NCBI GenBank assembly: GCA_900552975.1
Contig: UWSL01000048.1
Span: forward strand, 1 to 10,601
Direction of reading: 5' to 3'
DNA length: 10,601 nucleotides
Origin: an uncultured Mycoplasmatota bacterium
GTDB taxonomy: Bacteria; Bacillota_I; Bacilli_A; RF39; UBA660
Shown here: positions 1 through 7,498 of the stretch, piece after piece
How the letters are laid out: each line of letters opens with the position of its first letter
Numbering within the stretch: position 1 is the first letter of the stretch
Program-made: the position numbers and the translations under genes
The notes under the pieces: generated by a model
Databases searched by the model: none
What the model was told of the DNA's origin: nothing
Seen by the model: only the letters and a program-made list of their open reading frames with translations

Positions 1-279
1 CTTTGTCTTTTTATTATTAAAATTATCCATTTTTTGATTATTATAACCATTATTAGTATTAAAAGAATTATTTTGTTGAGTTGGTTCTCCAGAAAAAAAT
101 TGTTGATTAAAATTCATATTATTAACTGAATCAACATCAGAACTACTAAATTCATTATGATGCATATTAAAATTATTATCAAAATTATTATTTAGCATAT
201 CTTTTTTCATATAATTACCACACTTAGGGCAAAAAGAAACCCCTTCAACAACTTCAGCACCACAACGAGAACACTTCAT
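1..279 (-). CDS. Zinc-ribbon protein with Asn/Gln-rich tail (3' end outside window)
   Basis: The frame opens at ATG 277-279 and stays open to the left edge, so only the first 93 codons are visible. The start is set by a GGAGG at 287-291, seven bases upstream. Residues 1-20 form a compact zinc ribbon, with two CxxC knuckles (Cys3/Cys6 and Cys17/Cys20) separated by ten residues, as in the short N-terminal zinc ribbons that precede many membrane or regulatory domains in Firmicutes. After about residue 26 the protein becomes low-complexity and rich in Asn, Gln, Phe and Met, probably a disordered linker to a domain beyond the window. Metal binding is inferred from the cysteines. The function of the whole protein cannot be judged from this part. 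It has its own promoter candidate and lies just downstream of the terminator of the operon to its right. Confidence 0.8.
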   Translation of the reverse strand, partial: MKCSRCGAEVVEGVSFCPKCGNYMKKDMLNNNFDNNFNMHHNEFSSSDVDSVNNMNFNQQFFSGEPTQQNNSFNTNNGYNNQKMDNFNNKKTK

Positions 280-300
280 ATTCCATCCTCCATTTTATAA

Positions 301-309
301 ATTATAACA
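301..309 (-). promoter_or_regulatory. Extended -10 promoter of the zinc-ribbon gene
   Basis: On the minus strand these bases read TGTTATAAT, a perfect TATAAT with the upstream TGn extension, about 22 bases before the start codon. No good -35 is visible; the place where it should be lies in the upstream terminator hairpin. Extended -10 elements often work without a strong -35. Confidence 0.6.
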
Positions 310-312
310 CAT

Positions 313-336
313 AAAAAAAGTGCCATAAAGCACTTT
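313..336 (-). terminator. Intrinsic terminator of the prepilin-like operon
   Basis: A 7-bp stem (317-323 with 330-336) encloses a 6-base loop and is followed on the minus strand by seven T. It overlaps the stop codon of the 335-1045 gene. The 30-bp segment 311-340 recurs exactly at 3745-3774. Confidence 0.85.
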
Positions 337-1045
337 ATAAAGTATTTTCTACATACTCACCATTTTGAACATAATTTAAAATTAATTGTCCCTCATCATT
401 AAAATATATTTTATAATCTAAACTCTTTAAAGATTCTTCTATATCTTTAGACTTAATTTTTAATAATTCATCATTACTCAAAATTTTATCTTTTTTTCTA
501 TCATACACAAAACCATCAATCTTTAAAGCTGTAGTTACTCCATTACACAAATTAGTTTTGTAAACTAAAGTAACTAAAGAAAAATAATTATCATCAACAT
601 AACTTATTGGAAATAAATAATAATAATCCTTTTTATTATACATCCCCATTACTTTAGAACACTCATTACTATTCAATGTACTTTTATTCATCAAATTATA
701 ATAACTATCAGATGTTTTATTTAATTTAGTTAATTCTGTAATCAAAGTTTTACTACTATTTTGAAAAGCATAATGATAAAACAAAGATTCCTTATAATTA
801 CAATTATTTTTATCATAACATGCATCAATAGCTTTTGTTTCAATTATAGAAAAACCATTATCATAATGTACATCATCTTTTCTTAATTTAGAGGCATCAA
901 CATTACTTTCCTCAATTGTTTGGGTATTTTTGTTTTTTTCTTTTTCTAATTTATTATTTTTTTTAAGACTTGCGAAAATAGTTACACTTCCAATTATAAC
1001 AATAAAGAAAGTTAAAATAATAATTATCTTTTTTGTATTTTTCAT
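335..1045 (-). CDS. Membrane-anchored extracellular protein, possibly DUF3298/RsiV-like
   Basis: This encodes 236 aa from ATG 1043-1045. An upstream ATG at 1081 is open but lies inside the preceding gene and lacks a ribosome binding site; the chosen start has GGTGA about five bases before it. Residues 1-25 are a Lys-containing N-terminus plus one hydrophobic helix, so the protein is probably a signal-anchored outward-facing protein. A charged, Asn/Lys-rich linker (about 28-60) follows, then a globular region with five cysteines. The C-terminal part, about residues 140-236, runs in a pattern reminiscent of the DUF3298/RsiV/PdaC C-terminal domain: a Ser in a strand ('YFSLV'), an Asp-Gly-Phe strand, an 'LSNDELL' helix start, then a final strand of the form 'NDEGQLILNY'. 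That resemblance is judged by eye and is weak. It starts 10 bp after the prepilin-like gene and is surely cotranscribed with it, so it may be its partner. Function unknown. Confidence 0.8.
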   Translation of the reverse strand: MKNTKKIIIILTFFIVIIGSVTIFASLKKNNKLEKEKNKNTQTIEESNVDASKLRKDDVHYDNGFSIIETKAIDACYDKNNCNYKESLFYHYAFQNSSKTLITELTKLNKTSDSYYNLMNKSTLNSNECSKVMGMYNKKDYYYLFPISYVDDNYFSLVTLVYKTNLCNGVTTALKIDGFVYDRKKDKILSNDELLKIKSKDIEESLKSLDYKIYFNDEGQLILNYVQNGEYVENTL

Positions 1046-1055
1046 TTTATCACCA

Positions 1056-3692
1056 TTAATTCTTACAAGATACATTAGCACAATAGCTTCCAGTACTATT
1101 AGTACATGATTTTAATACCCAGCCAACTACTCCACCAGCACTTCGACCATAATAATAGCCGCCTTCATCTTTAACAACATAAAATGCCTCTGTTTTACAT
1201 ACAGGATTCCACTCTCCAAAAGTTCCAACCCTAGTATTAGGACTAACACTCTTATCACTATGAATATAAGTTGAACAACGACAATCATAAACTCTCTTAC
1301 ATTTTTTATAATTTTTTACTGAACAACAAGCATCACAAGATGTAGTCTGAGTATCTTTAAAGGTAACATCACTCTTCTTTTTATACGCTTTCCAAACTGA
1401 ATTAACTTTTTTACAATATTTTTTACCATTTGAAGACATGTAATAGCAAGTTCTACTTCTTGAATGAGTTCCTTCACTACATTTTTTACCAGATTGTGTA
1501 CAAGTTCCATAGGTACTCCAGCCTTCACATTTCTTTTTTGTACCTCCACAAGATCTTTTTTTTGTCTGAGTATATTCAGCCCCTTTATCCTTACATTTTT
1601 TTCCATTGGCTTTTTTTAATGTAACTGTTCTAGTTTTTGTTTGAGTTCCACCACAAGCATTGCTACACGAACTCCAAGCAGACCATTCTCCATAATCAGG
1701 TGTTCCTTTAGAACATTTTTCTGTTTCCGTTTCAACTTTAGTATCGCATATTTTTGATCCATCTTCAGAATAAGTATAAGTGGTAATCGTATTTGTCTTC
1801 GTTCCAGAACATTTTCCAGAGGCCACTGTACACTTACCTTCGGTCTCAATAGGATCTTCAGCTTCGTCTTTCCATCCACCGCACTCTTCTGAACAACCAT
1901 TAACTTCAGTAGTTGATGAACAAGCACGACTAGGAAAATGTTCGTCAACATAATCTGTAATTTCCGTAGCATATCTAATTCCACCACAAGCATCACTACA
2001 AGCAGACCAATCATTAGAGCAATATGCCCCTGTCTCTAAAGTATCATCGCAATATTTATAAACGGTATAATAAGTAGATGCCATATCACTAACATTACCT
2101 GCATTATCTTTTACCCAAGCATAAAACGAAAGACCAGACCCGTCATAATCCTTTCCTGTACTAAGGCCTGTATAAAGATTATTATAATCTACCCAATTAC
2201 AACTATTAACATTATTATTTGTTTGAATACACATTTTACTTATGCCACTTCCATTTTCTCCATCACTGGCATCAATCGAAGCATTAACTACATTACTAGC
2301 ATATGATGAATCACTAGAAACAACATTAAATCTTGAAATTGTTGGTTTATCTTTATCAATATAAACAGTAGCAGAATTAGAAGTTGTTTTACCACTTATA
2401 GTCTTTATGTAACAATAATAAGTTACACCATTCTTGCCTGTACTACCTTGTGTTGGTAAAGTCATCGAACCACTTTGACCTTTAGGAGTATAATTAGGAT
2501 ACTCTGGAACATTAGTCTTATTCATTCCATAATATAATCCAGCTGCACTTTCGGATGAAGTTGACATACTCGGAGTAACATCAAAATTAAGCCAATTGTC
2601 TATATTAACATTATTTCCAAAAGATATTGTACAAGAATCATCAACATTATCAATATTATTAACATCAACAAAAGCTCTATATCTACTAGAAACATTTCCA
2701 GCTATATCTTGCGTCCAGAAATAATATGTTCCAATTTTTGTAGGTTTAAATACATCACTGGAAATCACATTTTTAAAACTATCACTATTAAAACTAACTG
2801 GATTATCACTAACATAGTAACCATATACACCACTGCCATTACCATCATCAAATGATAAATTAACATTTTGATTCACCCTTGCCCAAGAAGAAGTCGTATT
2901 AGCAACCATTGTTGCCTCTTCTTTATCAATTCTAATATTAACTTTTCTTGAAGTATTATCATTATTTATTTTAGAGTCCGCTTTTAAATTATAAGTTATT
3001 ATCACATTAACATCAGCTATAACAGAAGCCTTTACTGTAAAAACATTATAATAAACATCATCATTAGCTACATACAAAGAACCATCATAATTAGTCAATT
3101 TATCTTTATATTTTACATATGTATTACCTTCATAATCATAACTTATACTTTCAAAATCATTATTATATTTATCACTAGAAACAATAATTGAAACATCTTC
3201 TTTACTCCATTCAGCTGTATCATTATATAAACCTAGTTTTTTATTAGTATTTGCGGCAACTAACATTACTTTAATATTATTATCATTTAAAGCTTGCTCT
3301 GCCAGTGTACAATTTTCTTTTTCATTATATTTTGGTTCAATTTCACCATTTTTATATAAAACATCAACTGTTTTACAAATCATATTTTCATTATTAGTTG
3401 GATTACTAATTTTAGCTAAACCAGTCTCATCTGATTCATCAGCAGTCAAATATCCTTCAACAACTAATTTATTTACAGAAACAGATATCTTATTACTAAC
3501 ATTGTTCTCCTTTGCCCACTTATAAGCTGCTGATTCAATTTGCTTTACTTTACTTTCATATGCTTTCTGCTTTGAATTTTTAGCAACATTGCCATAAGCA
3601 GAAATCGCCACTACCGACAATATTCCAATTATTGCTATAACAGCTAATAGTTCTACTAAAGTAAACCCCTTATTTTTTTTATCATTCATCAT
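1056..3692 (-). CDS. Giant prepilin-like surface protein with Ig-like and TSP1-like cysteine-rich regions
   Basis: This encodes 878 aa from ATG 3690-3692 (ATG 3687-3689 is equally possible), behind AGGTG at a suitable distance. Residues 8-31 are a textbook class III prepilin signal: KG|FTLVELLAVIAIIG, with cleavage after Gly9 and Glu14 at mature position 5. A prepilin peptidase should process it. Residues 35-130 look like a short pilin head. Residues about 200-545 contain Ig-like segments, each ending in an 'AGNVS' strand (two seen). From residue 548 on there are about 30 cysteines, with thrombospondin-1-like motifs WSACSDACGG (near 555) and WSAWSSCSNACGG (near 660), plus a diverged copy 'GWSTYGTC'. 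Residues about 810-866 resemble a bacterial SH3 fold ('YYYGRS...GWVLKSC'). Pilins are normally 130-200 aa, so this is a pilin leader on a large adhesin-like body. No other pilus-assembly gene lies in the window. Extracellular adhesion is inferred. Confidence 0.88.
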   Translation of the reverse strand: MMNDKKNKGFTLVELLAVIAIIGILSVVAISAYGNVAKNSKQKAYESKVKQIESAAYKWAKENNVSNKISVSVNKLVVEGYLTADESDETGLAKISNPTNNENMICKTVDVLYKNGEIEPKYNEKENCTLAEQALNDNNIKVMLVAANTNKKLGLYNDTAEWSKEDVSIIVSSDKYNNDFESISYDYEGNTYVKYKDKLTNYDGSLYVANDDVYYNVFTVKASVIADVNVIITYNLKADSKINNDNTSRKVNIRIDKEEATMVANTTSSWARVNQNVNLSFDDGNGSGVYGYYVSDNPVSFNSDSFKNVISSDVFKPTKIGTYYFWTQDIAGNVSSRYRAFVDVNNIDNVDDSCTISFGNNVNIDNWLNFDVTPSMSTSSESAAGLYYGMNKTNVPEYPNYTPKGQSGSMTLPTQGSTGKNGVTYYCYIKTISGKTTSNSATVYIDKDKPTISRFNVVSSDSSYASNVVNASIDASDGENGSGISKMCIQTNNNVNSCNWVDYNNLYTGLSTGKDYDGSGLSFYAWVKDNAGNVSDMASTYYTVYKYCDDTLETGAYCSNDWSACSDACGGIRYATEITDYVDEHFPSRACSSTTEVNGCSEECGGWKDEAEDPIETEGKCTVASGKCSGTKTNTITTYTYSEDGSKICDTKVETETEKCSKGTPDYGEWSAWSSCSNACGGTQTKTRTVTLKKANGKKCKDKGAEYTQTKKRSCGGTKKKCEGWSTYGTCTQSGKKCSEGTHSRSRTCYYMSSNGKKYCKKVNSVWKAYKKKSDVTFKDTQTTSCDACCSVKNYKKCKRVYDCRCSTYIHSDKSVSPNTRVGTFGEWNPVCKTEAFYVVKDEGGYYYGRSAGGVVGWVLKSCTNSTGSYCANVSCKN

Positions 3693-3718
3693 TACTCACA
3701 CCTACTATTCTTAATAAG

Positions 3719-3727
3719 AATATATCA
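3719..3727 (-). promoter_or_regulatory. Candidate extended -10 promoter of the prepilin-like operon
   Basis: The minus strand reads TGATATATT, an extended -10, 27 bases before the start codon. No strong -35 is seen in the T-rich upstream stretch. A 13-bp inverted repeat (TTCTTA-n-TAAGAA, 3708-3720) sits at the expected transcription start and could be an operator or chance in AT-rich DNA. Confidence 0.45.
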
Positions 3728-3746
3728 CATAAAAAACAAATAAAAT

Positions 3747-3770
3747 AAAAAAAGTGCCATAAAGCACTTT
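3747..3770 (-). terminator. Intrinsic terminator of the DNA translocase gene
   Basis: Stem 3751-3757 with 3764-3770, a 6-base loop, then seven T on the minus strand. It begins four bases after the translocase stop codon and is identical, with its flanks, to the terminator at 313-336. Confidence 0.85.
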
Positions 3771-3774
3771 ATAA

Positions 3775-6039
3775 CTAATTTCCTTTCGGTTGACCATCTT
3801 TACCAACTAAAACTTCTCTTGGCTTACTACCATTAGCAGGACCAATTATTCCTCGGTCTTCAAGCAAATCAACAATACGAGCCGCTCTGTTATAACCAAG
3901 TCTAAATCTTCTCTGTAGTAAAGAAGCACTAACTTTACCAGTTTCAATAGCAAATTCTACTATTTCATTATATAAAGGATCATCATAATTTTCCTTATCA
4001 CCACTTACAGGATTATGTTCTTCCTCAACTGCTTTATTTAAAGAATCATCATAAACTGCTGATTGTTGTCCACAAACATGTTCAATAACTCTAGAGATTT
4101 CATCATCTGTTATAAAACAACCTTGTACTCTTATTGGCGTATTTTCACCCATTGGTAAATAAAGCATATCTCCTTTTCCTAATAGTTTTTCAGCTCCAGC
4201 CGTATCAAGAATCGTACGAGAATCAACAAACGAAGCTACAGCAAAAGCTATTCTTGATGGAATATTAGCTTTAATAACACCTGTAATAACATTAGTACTT
4301 GGTCTTTGCGTTGCTACAATTAAATGAATTCCCGCCGCACGAGCTAATTGTGTAATTCTTTGAATCGAAGCCTCTACTTCTTTAGAAGCAACCATCATTA
4401 AATCAGCAAGCTCATCTATAATAACAACAATATAAGGCATTTTTTCTAAAGAACAAGTTGGATCTTGACTCTTTTTCTTATCTACATATTGATTATATTC
4501 CTCAACTTTTTTAACTCCACATTCAGCAAAAGTTTCATAACGATCATCCATCATTGCAACAATTCTCTGTAAAGCCGTACTAGCTTTTTTAGGATCTGTA
4601 ACAACAGGCCATAATAAATGAGGAACTCCATTATAGTTAGACATTTCAACCTTCTTAGGATCGACTAAAACTAATTTAACTTCATCAGGACGATATCTCA
4701 TTAAAATAGAGGCAATAATACTATTCATACAAACAGATTTACCTGAACCAGTTGAACCTGCTACTAATAAGTGAGGCATTTTAGCAATATCAGCTGTTTG
4801 AACACGTCCCATCAAATCTTTACCTAAAGCAACTAGTATTTTAGCTCCTTCTTGATTCTTAGGAATATTACCTAAAACCTCACGAATTTTAACCGCACTA
4901 ATTGAAGGGTTAGGAATTTCAATACCTACTGTACTTTTACCAGGAATCGGTGCTTCTATTGAAACACTTTTAGCAGCTAAAGCAAGAGCAATTTCTTTAT
5001 CTAAAGATTCAATTCTACTAACCTTCGTTCCACTATGAACAGCCACCTCATATTGAGTTACCGCTGGACCAACATGGATTTCTACAACAGTTCCTTTAAT
5101 TTGAAAATCACTAAGAACACGTTCTAAGATTATCTTATTACTTTTTGTAAATTCATTATTAACATTTTTTTGTTTAGGTACCTCATCTAACAAATTAATA
5201 TTAGGTAATGTATAAATACCTCTTTTAGTGGCCACAGGTTCTAAAGAGGGTAATGGTGCTGTTTCTTCTTTAATCATTGAAGCAACTGTAACAGGAGTTA
5301 CAGGTACATGTGTCGTTGCAGCCAACGCTTCTTCTTTTATCTTCAAAGAATTTGTATCAACATTACTAAGTTCACGTAAACTTATTGGACCTTCTTCTAA
5401 CTCATCATCTTCTTCATCTTCTTCATCATCAGAAGCTCTTTCTTTAATTGATAACAATTTTTCACGAACATTATTCAAAACATCACTTAGGTTAACATCA
5501 AACATCAAAACAATACCAAAAATTGTTAAAGCTACCAAAACTATAATAGCCCCAACCTTACCAAATAAAGTATCAAGAACAAAGGCTATACCTCCACCTA
5601 TAATACCTCCACCAATATTAATACTTTCTTGACCAGAAGTAAAAATAGAAGCATTTGTTCCCATCGTTGATATTCTACTTTGATAACTATCCATTGTCTT
5701 CGTTATAATTTGATTAGGTTCATACGCATTAATAAAGCCAAAATGAGCTCCAACCAATACAACAATAATTAGAATATAAAAACCAATAAGTCTTGAAGTA
5801 AAAAACTCTGGTAACTTTCTTTTAAGTAGCATATATCCACCCATAAATAAAACTACCAACTGAATTAGAAGCCAAAGTTCACCCACTAAAAACATTGCAA
5901 ATTTTTTAATAAGTGCTCCTACTGGTCCAAACCCAAAACCTAATATACCTATTAATATTAAAAGTAAACCGATCATTTCGGCACTATAGTTAAATTGACT
6001 TTTTTCTTTTTCTTTAGATGTTTTTTTCTTTTTAGCCAT
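3775..6039 (-). CDS. ftsK: DNA translocase FtsK/SpoIIIE
   Basis: This 754-aa protein is a membrane-anchored, ATP-driven DNA pump that moves chromosome ends through the closing septum, or into the forespore in spore formers. The N-terminus has a Lys-rich start and four hydrophobic helices (about 20-42, 48-72, 82-102, 150-180). A highly acidic linker follows (about 202-217, mostly Asp/Glu), then the motor. In the motor are Walker A GSTGSGKS at 428-435, Walker B VVIIDELADL around 538-546, and the family block 'LIVATQRPSTNVITG'. The C-terminal winged-helix gamma domain (about 682-745, 'LLQRRFRLGYNRAARIVD') reads the polar guide sequences of the chromosome. The length is close to that of B. subtilis SpoIIIE. 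The start ATG 6037-6039 has GGTGAG at 6045-6050. It is a single-gene unit with its own promoter and terminator. Whether it acts in division, sporulation or both cannot be decided here, so the symbol could equally be spoIIIE. Confidence 0.97.
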   Translation of the reverse strand: MAKKKKTSKEKEKSQFNYSAEMIGLLLILIGILGFGFGPVGALIKKFAMFLVGELWLLIQLVVLFMGGYMLLKRKLPEFFTSRLIGFYILIIVVLVGAHFGFINAYEPNQIITKTMDSYQSRISTMGTNASIFTSGQESINIGGGIIGGGIAFVLDTLFGKVGAIIVLVALTIFGIVLMFDVNLSDVLNNVREKLLSIKERASDDEEDEEDDELEEGPISLRELSNVDTNSLKIKEEALAATTHVPVTPVTVASMIKEETAPLPSLEPVATKRGIYTLPNINLLDEVPKQKNVNNEFTKSNKIILERVLSDFQIKGTVVEIHVGPAVTQYEVAVHSGTKVSRIESLDKEIALALAAKSVSIEAPIPGKSTVGIEIPNPSISAVKIREVLGNIPKNQEGAKILVALGKDLMGRVQTADIAKMPHLLVAGSTGSGKSVCMNSIIASILMRYRPDEVKLVLVDPKKVEMSNYNGVPHLLWPVVTDPKKASTALQRIVAMMDDRYETFAECGVKKVEEYNQYVDKKKSQDPTCSLEKMPYIVVIIDELADLMMVASKEVEASIQRITQLARAAGIHLIVATQRPSTNVITGVIKANIPSRIAFAVASFVDSRTILDTAGAEKLLGKGDMLYLPMGENTPIRVQGCFITDDEISRVIEHVCGQQSAVYDDSLNKAVEEEHNPVSGDKENYDDPLYNEIVEFAIETGKVSASLLQRRFRLGYNRAARIVDLLEDRGIIGPANGSKPREVLVGKDGQPKGN

Positions 6040-6056
6040 ACTATCTCACCATAACA

Positions 6057-6085
6057 ATTATATCTTAAATAAATTATAAAATCAA
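6057..6085 (-). promoter_or_regulatory. Sigma-A-type promoter of the DNA translocase gene
   Basis: On the minus strand TTGATT (6080-6085) and TATAAT (6057-6062) are separated by exactly 17 bases. Transcription would start near 6050, leaving a leader of only about 11 bases with the GGTGAG ribosome binding site at its very 5' end. Confidence 0.75.
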
Positions 6086-6089
6086 AAGA

Positions 6090-6110
6090 AAAAGAGGCAT
6101 CTCCCCTTTT
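6090..6110 (-). terminator. Intrinsic terminator of the tiny membrane-protein pair
   Basis: The minus strand forms AAAAGGGG with CCTCTTTT (one G-U pair) around a 5-base loop, then TTTTTCTTTT. It begins just after the stop codon at 6112-6114 and lies just upstream of the translocase promoter, so the two units are insulated. Confidence 0.8.
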
Positions 6111-6111
6111 A

Positions 6112-6216
6112 TTAACATAAAAACAAGTTTAATAGTATAATACCAGCTATAATGTATAAAATAAGTAGTATAAAAGGACTAATTCTTACGCGCAAGCTCT
6201 TTTTCCGAAAAGTCAT
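6112..6216 (-). CDS. Tiny one-helix membrane protein, 34 aa
   Basis: This 34-aa frame starts at ATG 6214-6216, whose A is the last base of the preceding gene's TAA stop (a TAATG overlap), so the two are probably translationally coupled. An AGGAG inside the upstream gene lies about ten bases before this start. Residues 1-14 are strongly basic (MTFRKKSLRVRISP); residues 15-33 form one hydrophobic helix rich in Ile and Leu. The shape suggests a membrane peptide with a cytoplasmic basic head. It ends right at a good terminator, which supports its being real. I do not recognise a family. Confidence 0.65.
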   Translation of the reverse strand: MTFRKKSLRVRISPFILLILYIIAGIILLNLFLC

Positions 6217-6305
6217 TAAATATAAGCTCCTACTATGATAATTAATAGGATAAACAAGACTAAGATAATTGCTGGTCCTAAAGCATTATTTCCACAATGA
6301 TTCAT
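6216..6305 (-). CDS. YjcZ-like tiny transmembrane protein, 29 aa
   Basis: The 29-aa frame starts at ATG 6303-6305, with a strong AAAGGAGG ending nine bases upstream. A second ATG two codons' length upstream is in another frame and soon stops. The short polar head (MNHCGNNALG) is followed by one hydrophobic helix whose core, VLFILLIIIVGAYI, closely matches the 'VLFILLIIVGA' signature of the YjcZ family, a group of tiny Bacillota membrane proteins named for a sporulation-linked B. subtilis protein. Family biochemistry is unknown. It is the first gene of a two-gene unit with the 34-aa protein and is divergent from prsA. A possible sporulation-type promoter lies upstream. The family call is by eye on a very short protein. 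Confidence 0.75.
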   Translation of the reverse strand: MNHCGNNALGPAIILVLFILLIIIVGAYI

Positions 6306-6338
6306 AAATCATTCCTCCTTTATTTGTCTTTTCACTTA

Positions 6339-6347
6339 TATTCTATG
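6339..6347 (-). promoter_or_regulatory. Possible sigma-E/K-type -10 upstream of the YjcZ-like gene
   Basis: The minus strand reads CATAGAATA, fitting the CATANNNTA -10 consensus of mother-cell sigma factors, 34 bases before the start codon. A possible ATA -35 element lies about 14 bases further upstream. No convincing TTGACA/TATAAT pair was found here. Such a short motif can occur by chance in AT-rich DNA. Confidence 0.35.
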
Positions 6348-6377
6348 GTTCTTAAATGATTTATGTGCTTGTTTTTC

Positions 6378-6406
6378 TTGTTTTTTAGATTAGACGTTGC
6401 TATAAT
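6378..6406 (+). promoter_or_regulatory. Sigma-A-type promoter of prsA
   Basis: TTGTTT (6378-6383), a 17-base spacer and TATAAT (6401-6406), with the TGn extension at 6398-6400. An AAGGAGG ribosome binding site at 6419-6425 precedes the ATG at 6431 by five bases. Confidence 0.75.
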
Positions 6407-6430
6407 TATAATTATGTTAAGGAGGAAAAC

Positions 6431-7498
6431 ATGAAAAAGAAGATTATTGTGTTAGCCCTTATCGTAACATTGATGTCAGGGTGTGGAAGTAAAATACCAA
6501 AACTATCAAATGGTGACGAAGCGGTCGTAACACTAAAAGATGGTTCAATGATTAGTGCCAATGAACTATACAACGAATTAAAAGATGACTATGCACTAGA
6601 AGCTTTGGTAAATATGGTTGATAAGAAAGTCTTAGAAGATAAATATAAAGATAAGAAAGAAGAAGCTACAAAAGCTGCTGAATCAACTATAAAACAACTT
6701 GAAGAAGCTTATGGCGATGATTTAGAAAGTGCAATTCAATATTACACTAACTATAATTCAAAAGAAGCTTACAAAGAATATCTATATTTAAATCATTTAC
6801 AAAGTTTAGCAATTACTGATTATTGTAAAGATCAAATTACAGATAAAGAAATAAATAAATATTACAAAGACGAAGTTGTTGGCGATATTAAAGTTAGTCA
6901 TATTTTAATTACTGCTAAAGTAAAAGATGATATGACAGACGAAGAAAAAACTAAAGCTGAAACTGAAGCTAAAAACAAAATAACTTCTATAATTAATGAA
7001 CTTAAAAAGACTGATTCAAAAAAAGTTGCTGAAAAATTTGCTGAATTAGCTAAAAAACAATCAGAAGATGAAAGCACTAAAGATAATGGTGGTTCTTTAG
7101 GATTTATCAACGTTGATACTTTAAGTTCAGACTATGATGAACTTGTTAAAGCTGCTTATAAATTAAAAGATGGAGAATTCTCTACTGAAGTTATTACAAC
7201 TGAATTAGGATACCACGTAATTTTAAGAGTTGAAACAAAAGATAAAGCTCCTCTTGAAGACGTTAAAGACTCTATCATTGAAAAATTAGCTGATCAATAT
7301 CTTGAAAAAAATCAAGTAGCTAATATCAAAGCTCTACAACAAGTTAGAAAAGATTATGGTGTAGAATTCGTTGATACAGATTTAAAATCCCAATATGCTA
7401 AATATATTCAAAATACTATTTCTTCATATGAAAAGAGTTCAAATAGCGACAATTCAGCTGACAATACTTCAAATAACTCAAGTAATTCAAGTAAATAA
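6431..7498 (+). CDS. prsA: PrsA-type foldase lipoprotein (parvulin peptidyl-prolyl isomerase)
   Basis: This 355-aa lipoprotein should fold proteins emerging from the Sec channel on the outer face of the membrane. Residues 1-18 are a lipoprotein signal peptide ending in the lipobox MSGC, with Cys18 as the lipidation site. Residues about 25-145 form a helical, Lys/Glu-rich chaperone region as in PrsA/SurA proteins. A parvulin domain spans about 153-268: it opens with 'KVSHILI', carries the 'SEDESTKDNGGSLGF' block and closes with 'ELGYHVILRV', all family hallmarks. The tail from about residue 335 is low-complexity Ser/Asn. It has its own promoter, is the only plus-strand gene of the window, and ends at a bidirectional terminator. 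Clients may include the exported proteins coded to its right, but nothing in the sequence links them directly. Confidence 0.93.
   Translation: MKKKIIVLALIVTLMSGCGSKIPKLSNGDEAVVTLKDGSMISANELYNELKDDYALEALVNMVDKKVLEDKYKDKKEEATKAAESTIKQLEEAYGDDLESAIQYYTNYNSKEAYKEYLYLNHLQSLAITDYCKDQITDKEINKYYKDEVVGDIKVSHILITAKVKDDMTDEEKTKAETEAKNKITSIINELKKTDSKKVAEKFAELAKKQSEDESTKDNGGSLGFINVDTLSSDYDELVKAAYKLKDGEFSTEVITTELGYHVILRVETKDKAPLEDVKDSIIEKLADQYLEKNQVANIKALQQVRKDYGVEFVDTDLKSQYAKYIQNTISSYEKSSNSDNSADNTSNNSSNSSK

Noticed and set aside
1046..1081. Longer start (ATG 1081) for the 236-aa membrane protein
   Set aside because: It lies inside the prepilin-like gene, has no ribosome binding site, and would put polar residues before a typical signal anchor; ATG 1045 has GGTGA.
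1316..2014. Open frames antisense or out of frame within the Cys-rich part of the prepilin-like gene
   Set aside because: They have no ribosome binding sites or recognisable domains; their Val/Leu/Lys-rich composition is a frame shadow of the repeated Cys/Gly/Thr codons.
1056..2100. Eukaryotic contamination, suggested by thrombospondin-like motifs
   Set aside because: The gene has a bacterial prepilin leader, a bacterial ribosome binding site, no introns and bacterial neighbours with the same base composition.
5228..5632. Plus-strand frame with a poly-Ser run opposite the translocase gene
   Set aside because: The Ser run is the complement of the acidic Asp/Glu linker codons of the translocase; there is no ribosome binding site or family match.
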